From assembly GCA_947627315.1 (NCBI GenBank), contig CANQVN010000006.1, positions 1 through 33,165 on the forward strand: a stretch of 33,165 bases of DNA. The letters run 5' to 3'. Of this stretch, positions 9,212-16,818 are shown piece by piece. The position numbers were made by a program, and so were the translations under genes. How positions within the stretch are numbered: the first letter of the stretch is position 1; every line of letters starts with the position of its first letter. Under the pieces are notes generated by a model. That model was not told the origin of the DNA and did no database searches. It saw only the letters and a list, made by a program, of their open reading frames with translations. Origin of the DNA: an uncultured Clostridia bacterium (GTDB lineage Bacteria; Bacillota; Clostridia; Oscillospirales; QAKW01).

Positions 9212-10010
9212 CGCCGCGTTTTACGGCTGCACCGCTCTTGAAAGCATCGACCTTACCGGCTGTGACAAGCTCGGCAAGATAGGGGAGCGCGTCTTTTACG
9301 AATGCGAGTCGCTGACCGACGTGTATTATTCCGGCACCGAAGAGCAGTGGAACGAGATTGTGATCGAGGCGTTTAACGCCCCGCTTAAAAATGCGAATTT
9401 CCATTTTAACTACACCGAACCCGATACCCCCGAAATCGTGGACACCACAAAGATATTCTCCGACGTCGCGGAGGGGAGATGGTACACAGAGTTTGTAAAC
9501 TACGCCTACACATACGGATTTTTCAAGGGCGTGTCCGAAACCGACTTCCGGCCCCAGGCAAACGTCAACCGCGCGATGTTTGTGACCGTTCTGTCGCGAA
9601 TCGCGGGAATTGAGGAAAGCAACGACGTCACCACCAAATTCGCCGACGTTGAAAGCGGCAGATACTACACCGGAGCTGTCAAGTGGGCAAGCGAAAACGG
9701 CATTGTCAACGGCGTCGACGAAATGACGTTCGGCGTTAAAAATGACATCACGCGCGAGCAATTATGCACCATGATAGTCCGTTTCGCGGATTATATGAAA
9801 GTAACGCTTGCTAAGAGCGTTCCCGCGATGACCTTTGCGGACGACGCGCAGATAAGCAATTACGCGCGCGATGCAATAGCCGCGTATCAAAAGGCGGGCA
9901 TAGTAAACGGCAGCGTGGAAAACGGCGTAACCCCCTGTTCAAGCCCAAAGGCACCGCCACCCGCGCCGAGGCGTCTAAAATACTTACCGTATTTCACAGA
10001 GACTATGTAG
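9201..10010 (+). pseudogene. LRR (BspA-type)/SLH-domain surface protein fragment: 5' truncated and 3' frameshifted
   Basis: FYGCTALESIDLTGCDKLGKIGERVFYECESLTDVYYSGTEEQWNEI (BspA-like LRR), then SLH repeats (IFSDVAEGRWYTEFVNYAYTYGFFKGVSETDFRPQANVNRAMFVTVLSRIAG...). No RBS or proper start. The C-terminus leaves the SLH frame near 9931. Confidence 0.8.
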
Positions 10011-10022
10011 CATAAAAAAACC

Positions 10023-10056
10023 GACACCCTGCGGAATAATCCGCAGGGTGTCTTTC
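10023..10056 (+). terminator. Rho-independent terminator
   Basis: GACACCCTGCGG-AATAAT-CCGCAGGGTGTC followed by TTTCT. Confidence 0.8.
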
Positions 10057-10121
10057 TATGGGTTTCCTTGTGGGTTTGATTAGGCAATACGATCAGCCTG
10101 CACAAAACCACCGTAACTTTT

Positions 10122-10610
10122 TCACTCAATCTTTTTCAGTGATTTTTCAATCGACTTATCGGACATCGCGCCGATAAAAGCGTCCTTTACATACCCGTCC
10201 GCGTCTACAAAATAGGTGACGGGCGCCGCGCCTATGTTGTATTTTTCAATCGCGTCCGTACATTCAAAGCAAAGCCCGTCAAGCTCCAAAATATCGTCTG
10301 TGAGCTTTTGCCGCTGCTCGCTTTCCGAAAGCGAGCTTACCGACAGGGCGATAACGTCCGCGCCGCCGTTTGCCTTTATAATCCGGGACAGCAGCAGCGT
10401 CGACCCCTCGACTTCGGGGTCGATAAAAATCACGACCGTACCCCGCTTTTTGAAATTGTCCGACAGCGAAATGACCTTCCCCGACTGTGTGCCGACGGTA
10501 AAATCGTGCGCCTTTTGCGGCTTTTTCGTCACGGCGCGCAGCGTGAAAAATATCACAATGACAAGCAGCAGAACCCCCGCCGCTATGCCGATGTTTCTTA
10601 TCCTGTTCAC
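10122..10610 (-). CDS. Membrane-anchored thioredoxin-fold (TlpA/redoxin-like) protein without canonical CxxC
   Basis: N-terminal TM; DFTVGTQSGKVISLSDNFKKRGTVVIFIDPE...; cis-Pro-like GAAPVTYFVDADG. Confidence 0.7.
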   Translation of the reverse strand: MNRIRNIGIAAGVLLLVIVIFFTLRAVTKKPQKAHDFTVGTQSGKVISLSDNFKKRGTVVIFIDPEVEGSTLLLSRIIKANGGADVIALSVSSLSESEQRQKLTDDILELDGLCFECTDAIEKYNIGAAPVTYFVDADGYVKDAFIGAMSDKSIEKSLKKIE

Positions 10611-11161
10611 CTGTCGCTCTCCTCAAACAGCTTTTCGTCTATCAAAAGCTGCAAAATGCGCTTATACTGCCCGATAGGCTCTTTTTTAAACTGCTCGGTT
10701 ATCATCTGTGCCTGAATCTGCATCGGCACGAAAACGCGGTATTCCAGCATGGTATCGTCGCCGTCCAGCAGCGCGCAGACCGCCTCGTACCCCTTTTCCT
10801 TTTTCACAACGTCGCTATGTATCTCCCTTTGCCGCTCCGTCTCCGCGAGCAGGCGAATGAGCGCCGCCTGATTCCTGCGCCGCACGTTGTAGGGCAGCTC
10901 CCGCTCGAAAACAGACAACGTCTGCCTGCCAAGCTCTGTGATATACAGCCTGTCCGGCGTGTGCTGCGAGGTAAAGTCGATAAGCCCCGAGTTCATAAGC
11001 CCGTCTAAAGCTTCCGTTATGTCTATGTATTCGGCAGTGCCGCCGTCAAGCGCTATGCGGATAAGCTCACCTCGGGAAAGCTCCCCGCCCGCGTAGCTGA
11101 GTATGTAAAGAACCAGCACCTTAACGTCAGGCACGCTGTTAAGCCCGCCGATTATCGCCAC
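10607..11161 (-). CDS. DUF4364 family protein (winged-helix-like)
   Basis: VPDVKVLVLYILSYAGGELSRGELIRIALDGG...YIDITEALDGLMNSGLI...YITELGRQTLSVFERELPYNVR. GTG start with a good SD. Confidence 0.8.
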   Translation of the reverse strand: MAIIGGLNSVPDVKVLVLYILSYAGGELSRGELIRIALDGGTAEYIDITEALDGLMNSGLIDFTSQHTPDRLYITELGRQTLSVFERELPYNVRRRNQAALIRLLAETERQREIHSDVVKKEKGYEAVCALLDGDDTMLEYRVFVPMQIQAQMITEQFKKEPIGQYKRILQLLIDEKLFEESDR

Positions 11162-11185
11162 TCTATCACCTCCGAAATCAATATA

Positions 11186-11214
11186 ATTATATATCCGCCG
11201 CCGCCTTATGTCAA
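11186..11214 (-). promoter_or_regulatory. Sigma-A promoter for the DUF4364 gene
   Basis: On the minus strand TTGACA-17 nt-TATAAT (perfect consensus). Confidence 0.85.
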
Positions 11215-11241
11215 CCGCTGCGGAAATTTGTTAAAATACAG

Positions 11242-11270
11242 TTGTAATTAAAAAACGGGTGTGATATAAT
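11242..11270 (+). promoter_or_regulatory. Sigma-A promoter for the nucleotidyltransferase/kinase pair
   Basis: TTGTAA-17 nt-TATAAT, 34 nt upstream of the start. Confidence 0.8.
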
Positions 11271-11303
11271 TGGTACACTAAAATGCTGAAAGGAGCATAA
11301 ACC

Positions 11304-12221
11304 ATGGCAAAAGGCACAATCGTCGTTATGGCTGCGGGAATGGGCAGTCGATACGGCGGACTCAAGCAGATAGATCCTATTGATGAACACGGGAATCTTA
11401 TAATAGATTTCTCTATTTACGACGCGCTGCGTGCCGGATTTGAGAAAATCGTGTTTGTTATAAAGCATCAGATAGAGGCGGAATTTAAGGCGTCCATCGG
11501 CGACAGAATGTCCAAAATCGCCGACGTCGAGTATGTCTATCAGGAGCTGGATAAGCTGCCCGCCGGCTACTCGGTTCCCGAGGGCAGGGTAAAGCCGTGG
11601 GGTACCGCTCACGCCATTCTCTGCTGCAAGGACGTTATCGACGGACCGTTTGCCGTCATAAATTCAGACGATTATTACGGACCTAACGCGTACAAGGTGC
11701 TGTACGACCATATGATGCACGCCGAAAAGGCGGATAAATACGGCATCGCGCTTGTCGGCTACAAGCTCCATAACACGCTTACCGACAAGGGCAGCGTCGC
11801 CCGCGGCATCTGCCGCGTCGAAAACGGCAAGCTTTTGGGTATCGACGAGCGCACCCAGATAGAGATGGACGGGGAAAACGCCAAGTACACCGAGGACGGC
11901 GGCAAGACATACCATTTCCTGCCGGGCGACAGCATAGCCTCGATGAATATGTGGGGCTATGAGCGCGCGTTTATCGACGAGCTGGAGGCGCGCTTCCCGA
12001 GGTTTTTGGATACAACCGCCGTTCAAAACCCGCTCAAGAGCGAGTTTTTCCTGCCGATTACGGTGGACGATATGCTGCGCGACAAAATAGCGTCGGTAGA
12101 CGTGCTCACCACTCCCGACAAGTGGTACGGCGTCACCTACGCCGAGGATAAGCCCGCGGTGCAGGCAGGCATAAAATCACTTAAAGAAAAGGGGCTGTAT
12201 CCGGAAAAGCTATGGAAATAA
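11304..12221 (+). CDS. Sugar-phosphate nucleotidyltransferase family protein
   Basis: N-terminal VVMAAGMGSRYGGLKQIDPID signature, WGTAHAILCCKDVIDGPFAVINSDDYYG. Confidence 0.88.
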   Translation: MAKGTIVVMAAGMGSRYGGLKQIDPIDEHGNLIIDFSIYDALRAGFEKIVFVIKHQIEAEFKASIGDRMSKIADVEYVYQELDKLPAGYSVPEGRVKPWGTAHAILCCKDVIDGPFAVINSDDYYGPNAYKVLYDHMMHAEKADKYGIALVGYKLHNTLTDKGSVARGICRVENGKLLGIDERTQIEMDGENAKYTEDGGKTYHFLPGDSIASMNMWGYERAFIDELEARFPRFLDTTAVQNPLKSEFFLPITVDDMLRDKIASVDVLTTPDKWYGVTYAEDKPAVQAGIKSLKEKGLYPEKLWK

Positions 12222-13255
12222 AAGATATTTTAAAACAGTTTAAGATAAAGGGAGACGTTATCAGCGTCGCCCCGCTCGGACACGGGCATATAAACGACAC
12301 GCGGCTTGTGACGACAGACCGCGAAAAGTACACCTTTCAGCGCATAAATACAGACGTTTTCAAAAACCCCGAGGAGCTGATGGAAAACCTGGTCGCCGTG
12401 ACCGAGTACCTCAAAGCGAATTATCCGAACGACAAGACGATAAACTACGTCAAAACGCTGGACGGGAAAAACTATCTCACCTGTGACAGCGGCTGCTACC
12501 GCCTGTCGGTATACATAGACGAGGTTATCTCGCTGGATAACGCGCGCAGCGCGGATGATTTTTATGAGAGCGCCGTCACCTTCGGCAACTTTCAGCGCAA
12601 GCTCAGCGGCTTTCCGGCGGATACGCTGCATGAGACGATAAAGGACTTTCACAACACCGCGTGGCGGCTGCAAAACCTCAAAACCGCGGTGAGAAAAGAC
12701 GTCTGCGGCAGGCTGAAAAACGTACTGAAGGAAGTCGACTTCTGCCTTGCAAGAGCGGGCAAAATCGAGACGGGGGTAACGCTGCCGCTGCGGGTCACCC
12801 ACAACGACACCAAGCTCAACAACGTCCTTTTGGACGAGAAAACCGGCAAGGGCGCCTGCGTTATCGACCTTGACACGGTGATGCCGGGGCTTTCCATAAA
12901 CGACTTCGGCGACTCTATCCGCTTTGGCGCGTCCACCGCCAAGGAGGACGAGCGCGACCTTGACAAGGTGCATTTTTCGCTCGAGCTTTTCGAGGCGTAC
13001 ACCCGCGGCTATTTCGACGGCGTGGGCGACGCGCTGACCGAGCAGGAGATAGACCTTCTGCCCCACGGCGCGGTTATGATGACCTACGAGTGCGGGATGC
13101 GGTTTTTGACAGACTATTTAGAGGGCGACACCTATTTCAAAACCCAGTATGCCGACCATAACCTTGTCCGCGCGCACACCCAGTTTAAGCTGGTGTACGA
13201 GATGGAGCAAAGCTATGACAAAATGCGGGAGATTGTAAATAAATACCGCAAATAA
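12212..13255 (+). CDS. APH-fold kinase similar to N-acetylhexosamine 1-kinase (NahK/LnpB)
   Basis: GHGHINDTRLVTT, LRVTHNDTKLNNVLLDEKTGKGACVIDLDTVMPG, FGDSIRFGASTAKEDERDLDKVHFSLELFEAYTRGY, CGMRFLTDYLEGDTYFKTQYADHNLVR closely resemble bifidobacterial NahK as recalled. Confidence 0.82.
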   Translation: MEIKDILKQFKIKGDVISVAPLGHGHINDTRLVTTDREKYTFQRINTDVFKNPEELMENLVAVTEYLKANYPNDKTINYVKTLDGKNYLTCDSGCYRLSVYIDEVISLDNARSADDFYESAVTFGNFQRKLSGFPADTLHETIKDFHNTAWRLQNLKTAVRKDVCGRLKNVLKEVDFCLARAGKIETGVTLPLRVTHNDTKLNNVLLDEKTGKGACVIDLDTVMPGLSINDFGDSIRFGASTAKEDERDLDKVHFSLELFEAYTRGYFDGVGDALTEQEIDLLPHGAVMMTYECGMRFLTDYLEGDTYFKTQYADHNLVRAHTQFKLVYEMEQSYDKMREIVNKYRK

Positions 13256-13268
13256 GCTCAGGCTTTCA

Positions 13269-13302
13269 TTCCCACGAAGCACCGCTTCGTGGGAATTTTT
13301 TT
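13269..13302 (+). terminator. Rho-independent terminator
   Basis: TTCCCACGAAGC-ACC-GCTTCGTGGGAA followed by a T run. Confidence 0.9.
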
Positions 13303-13312
13303 ATGCGCGGGC

Positions 13313-13345
13313 GCAACTTTTTTGTCCCCTGATGTGTTTTATATA
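13313..13345 (+). promoter_or_regulatory. Candidate ECF-type promoter (GCAAC -35 / GTGTTTTAT -10 region)
   Basis: GCAACTTTTTTGTCCCCTGATGTGTTTTATATA directly upstream of an ECF sigma gene resembles GCAAC...CGTC-type ECF promoters. Visual comparison only. Confidence 0.4.
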
Positions 13346-13359
13346 TGAAACATGTTTCA
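13346..13359. promoter_or_regulatory. Perfect 14-bp palindrome upstream of the ECF sigma gene
   Basis: TGAAACATGTTTCA equals its own reverse complement. Confidence 0.6.
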
Positions 13360-13373
13360 AAAAGGAGGCAGGC

Positions 13374-13877
13374 GTGAAAACAAAAGACTTTGACAAGGAG
13401 CGGTTCGATACGCTTTACAACCGATACTCCGCCATGATATACCGCGCGGCATACGGCTGCCTGCAAAGCCGCGCCGACGCGGAGGACGTGGTTCAGGACG
13501 TGTTTGTGACGCTGTTTACCAAAGCGGTGAGCTTTAAGGACGACGAGCATCAAAAGGCGTGGCTTTTGAAGGTGACGGCAAACCGCTGCAAAAACCTGCT
13601 GCGTGCAAAAGCCCGCACGGTCGAGCTGCCGGACAGCGCCGCCGCCGCCGATTTCGAGAGCGAAAGCGACGCGCACATAGACCTTGCCCGCGCGCTTTGC
13701 GAGCTTTCCCCCGACCAGCGGCTTGCGATGCACCTGTACTACTTCGAGCAAATCCCGCTGCGCGGCGTCGCGGGGATAATGCGGTGCGGCGAAAACACGG
13801 TAAAATCCCATCTGCGCCGCGCCCGGGCAAAGATGAAAACATTCCTTGAAAAGGAGCAAAAAGATGACCTACAATGA
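13374..13877 (+). CDS. RNA polymerase ECF-type sigma-70 family factor
   Basis: YNRYSAMIYRAAYGCLQSRADAEDVVQDVFVTLFTK (region 2) and DQRLAMHLYYFEQIPLRGVAGIMRCGENTVKSHLRRARAKMK (region 4). GTG start behind AGGAGG. Confidence 0.93.
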   Translation: MKTKDFDKERFDTLYNRYSAMIYRAAYGCLQSRADAEDVVQDVFVTLFTKAVSFKDDEHQKAWLLKVTANRCKNLLRAKARTVELPDSAAAADFESESDAHIDLARALCELSPDQRLAMHLYYFEQIPLRGVAGIMRCGENTVKSHLRRARAKMKTFLEKEQKDDLQ

Positions 13878-14859
13878 ATTTAACAGTAAAATCACCCCCG
13901 ACGGCGGGCTTTATCAAAAGACGCTGGAAGCCGTCCGTGACGGGCTGACGCAAAACGCGGCGGCGGCAAAAAAACGCCGCCGCATATGGGTGACGGCGAT
14001 AGCGGCGGCAGCGCTGATAGCGTCGGGCGCCGCGGCAGTCACCGGCGGGTATATTTTCAAAAAGCCGCAGGCATATGACCCCGAAACGGAAAGCGAAATA
14101 ACTCAAAGCGACGTAGATATTGCGCTTACCGAAGACAAAGCGCGGGAAATCGGCAAAAAGACGCTTGAAAAGCTGGGTGTCGAAACAAAAGGGCTTGAAA
14201 AAAGCTTTCTTGAAAAGTTCCCGCAGGATGGAAAAATAGTGTGGAATATCGACACGGGAAGCGTGCAGGTGACAATAGACGCGAAAACGGGCGCGTTTAT
14301 AAGCTACACCGACAAAAGCGGGCTTTGCGGCGACGACAGCAGCGTAGATGAGAGCGAGGCGCGGGAAGCGGCGGATAAGCTTTGCGCCGAGCTGGGCTAC
14401 AAAGACAAAGACTATATGCCGTCCGCCCTTGAAAATATCGGAAACGGGCTGTGGCGCGCCGATTTCTGCCAAAAATACGGCGAGGTCTTCAACCCCTACC
14501 AGTGCGTGAGAATCACCTTTAACGCGAGTACCCAAAAGCTTGTAATGCTCCGGCTTTTTGACTATGAGTTTGAAAACAACCCGTATGAGATAACAAAAGA
14601 GCAGGCGGAAAGCATCGTGCTTGGCAGATACGCCGACAGGGGCTATAAAACGGTCTCTGTCAAAAAGGATATCCGTGAGATAAACTACTATCTGTATCAG
14701 AGCGAAAACCCAAGCCCCGAGGGTCAGGAGTACAGAGGCGACGGGACGGTGCGCAACATCTGGCTTGTCGAGATGAAAGCGGACGGGCAGGACTTCAGCG
14801 AATTTTTCTACGTCGACGGCACGACGGGCGAGCTTATCGGCGGAGATATGACAAAATAA
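13864..14859 (+). CDS. Putative membrane anti-sigma factor / PepSY-like extracytoplasmic protein
   Basis: Overlaps the sigma gene. Cytoplasmic N-terminus, one TM (WVTAIAAAALIASGAAAVTGGYIF), and extracellular repeats resembling PepSY/YcdB units (VQVTIDAKTGAFISYTDKSG; FFYVDGTTGELIGG). Confidence 0.7.
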   Translation: MTYNEFNSKITPDGGLYQKTLEAVRDGLTQNAAAAKKRRRIWVTAIAAAALIASGAAAVTGGYIFKKPQAYDPETESEITQSDVDIALTEDKAREIGKKTLEKLGVETKGLEKSFLEKFPQDGKIVWNIDTGSVQVTIDAKTGAFISYTDKSGLCGDDSSVDESEAREAADKLCAELGYKDKDYMPSALENIGNGLWRADFCQKYGEVFNPYQCVRITFNASTQKLVMLRLFDYEFENNPYEITKEQAESIVLGRYADRGYKTVSVKKDIREINYYLYQSENPSPEGQEYRGDGTVRNIWLVEMKADGQDFSEFFYVDGTTGELIGGDMTK

Positions 14860-14884
14860 AAAAACACCCCTCGGGGTGTTTTTT
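14857..14884. terminator. Bidirectional terminator between convergent genes
   Basis: AAAAAACACCCCTCGGGGTGTTTTTT. Confidence 0.85.
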
Positions 14885-14895
14885 ATATTTAACAA

Positions 14896-16098
14896 TTATC
14901 CGAAAATGGTGAGCAGAAAGCCCGCCGCGACGGCAGAGCCGATAACGCCCGCGACGTTTGGTCCCATCGCGTGCATAAGCAGGAAGTTGGACGGGTTTGC
15001 CTTTTGCCCTTCAACCTGCGAAACGCGCGCCGCCATAGGCACGGCGGAAACGCCGGCAGAGCCGATAAGCGGGTTTATCTTGCCGCCCGAAAGCTTGCAC
15101 ATCAGCTTGCCGAGCAGCAGACCGCCGACGGTGGAAAACGCAAACGCGATAAGTCCGAGCAGAACGATGTACAGCGTCTCCTTAGTGATAAAGTTGCTGC
15201 CGACCGTCGTCGCGCCGACAGAAATGCCGAGGAAAATGGTGACGATGTTCATCAGCGCGTTCTGCGCCGTGTCGGAGAGCCTGTCACACACGCCGCACTC
15301 GCGGAACAGGTTGCCAAGCATAAGACAGCCGAGCAGCGGGGCGACCGACGGCAAAAGCAGCACGGTGAAAATGGTGACGACTATCGGGAAAATTATCTTT
15401 TCGCGCTTGGAGACGGGGCGAAGCTGCTCCATTTTAATCTCCCGCTCCTCTTTTGTGGTGATAAGCCGCATTATAGGCGGCTGAATCAGCGGGATAAGCG
15501 CCATATAGCTGTACGCCGCGATGGCTATCGCGCCCAAAAGCTGCGGCGCGAGCTTTGTCGTTAAGAATATGGCGGTAGGACCGTCCGCGCCGCCGATTAT
15601 CGCGATGGACGCGCCCTCCGGACCGGAAAAGCCGAGCAGAATCGCCATTATCAGCGCGCAGTAGACGCCAAACTGCGCCGCCGCACCCAAAAGAAACGAT
15701 TTCGGGTTTGAAAGCATAGGACCGAAGTCTGTCATCGCGCCGACGCCGAGGAAAATGAGCGACGGGTACAGCCCGCTTTTAACGCCGATATACAGTATGT
15801 CCAAAAGCCCGCCGTTTGCAAGAATATGCCCGTAGCTGTGGTAAAACTCGCCGCCCTCTTTCATAAACTCGTCCCACAGCGCCGGGTTGTAGATGGCGGT
15901 CGCGCCCTGCGGGGTGGGCAGATTTGTAAGCAGCATACCGAAAGCGATGCCGACAAGCAGCAGCGGCTCAAACTTTTTGACAATGCCGAGGTATAGCAAA
16001 AGGCAGGCGACAACAATCATCACGGCTGACTGCCAGGTCATCGACGAAAAGCCGGAGCTTTCCCATATGCCTTTTAACGTTTCAACAACAATATTCAC
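14896..16098 (-). CDS. oadB: Sodium ion-translocating decarboxylase subunit beta
   Basis: MTDFGPMLSNPKSFLLGAAAQFGVY, GGADGPTAIFLTTKLAP, NPLIGSAGVSAVPMAARVSQ, HAMGPNVAGVIGSAVAAG. Confidence 0.95.
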   Translation of the reverse strand: MNIVVETLKGIWESSGFSSMTWQSAVMIVVACLLLYLGIVKKFEPLLLVGIAFGMLLTNLPTPQGATAIYNPALWDEFMKEGGEFYHSYGHILANGGLLDILYIGVKSGLYPSLIFLGVGAMTDFGPMLSNPKSFLLGAAAQFGVYCALIMAILLGFSGPEGASIAIIGGADGPTAIFLTTKLAPQLLGAIAIAAYSYMALIPLIQPPIMRLITTKEEREIKMEQLRPVSKREKIIFPIVVTIFTVLLLPSVAPLLGCLMLGNLFRECGVCDRLSDTAQNALMNIVTIFLGISVGATTVGSNFITKETLYIVLLGLIAFAFSTVGGLLLGKLMCKLSGGKINPLIGSAGVSAVPMAARVSQVEGQKANPSNFLLMHAMGPNVAGVIGSAVAAGFLLTIFG

Positions 16099-16110
16099 AA
16101 ACGCGCCTCC

Positions 16111-16491
16111 CTATGCAAGATAAACAAGCGCGTCGCCGCTCTCGACCGTCTGCCCGTTTGAGACGGCAACGGATGAAACGGTGCCGTCCGTCGGGGCGGC
16201 TATCTCGTTTTCCATCTTCATCGCCTCTATTATGACAAGCACGTCGCCCGCCTTTACCGCCTGCCCGGCGGAAACCTTCACGTTAAGTACCGTACCCGGC
16301 AGCGGCGCGTTTACAGGCGTGCCGGAGCCGGCGGGAGCGGGCGCTGCCGCCGCAGGGGCGGGAGCTGCCGCCGGGGCGGGCGCGGGAGCTGCGGGCGCTG
16401 GTGTCGCCGCGCGCTCGTCCAGCACAATCGCGCTTCCCTTTTCAACCTCAATTTCGTATGTCTTGCCGTTAAGCGTTACTTCATATTTCAT
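16111..16491 (-). CDS. Biotin carboxyl carrier subunit of the decarboxylase
   Basis: C-terminal biotinyl domain with [17 protein letters not shown] and an Ala/Pro-rich flexible linker. Confidence 0.95.
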   Translation of the reverse strand: MKYEVTLNGKTYEIEVEKGSAIVLDERAATPAPAAPAPAPAAAPAPAAAAPAPAGSGTPVNAPLPGTVLNVKVSAGQAVKAGDVLVIIEAMKMENEIAAPTDGTVSSVAVSNGQTVESGDALVYLA

Positions 16492-16492
16492 A

Positions 16493-16807
16493 TCACTTTA
16501 CCTCTTTTATCGAAATAAATCTAAGGTTGTCAAGCGGCATTTCAAGCTCGCTTGCGACTATCGCCATTAAAGTTGCGGCGGTCTTGTCGTCAACGCCGTT
16601 CAGCTTAACTCCCGTGTAGCCGTCCTTTTCCGGCGCGGGCGCGGGTGCTGCCGGCGCGGGCGCGGGCTGCGGCGCGGTCTCTTTTTTACCGCCGAAAGTA
16701 AGGGAGATAAGCTTAATTATCGCCATTAACAGTATCAGCACCGCGAAAACGGTGAGAAAGCCGACAAGAGAAATAAGCAGCGTTTCCGCTATCGTGGGGT
16801 TTTGCAT
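16493..16807 (-). CDS. oadG: OadG family decarboxylase gamma subunit
   Basis: Small protein with an N-terminal TM, Ala/Pro linker and [21 protein letters not shown]-terminal tail, located in the oad operon. Confidence 0.85.
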   Translation of the reverse strand: MQNPTIAETLLISLVGFLTVFAVLILLMAIIKLISLTFGGKKETAPQPAPAPAAPAPAPEKDGYTGVKLNGVDDKTAATLMAIVASELEMPLDNLRFISIKEVK

Positions 16808-16818
16808 ACTGCGCCTCC

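Noticed and set aside
9075-9761. 228-aa minus-strand ORF over the SLH fragment
   Set aside because: The plus strand has clear LRR and SLH repeats. Only the short minus-strand tail at about 9128-9211, in another frame, looked protein-like.
12230-13066. 278-aa minus-strand ORF over the NahK-like gene
   Set aside because: Shadow ORF; no family resemblance.
13534-14895. 453-aa minus-strand ORF antisense to the sigma/anti-sigma genes
   Set aside because: Shadow ORF typical of GC-rich coding DNA; low-information, Arg/Phe-rich translation without recognizable motifs, while the plus-strand genes have clear domain signatures.
16320-16420. Repetitive GC-rich stretch resembling a minisatellite
   Set aside because: Encodes the Ala/Pro linker common in biotin carrier subunits; explained by protein composition.
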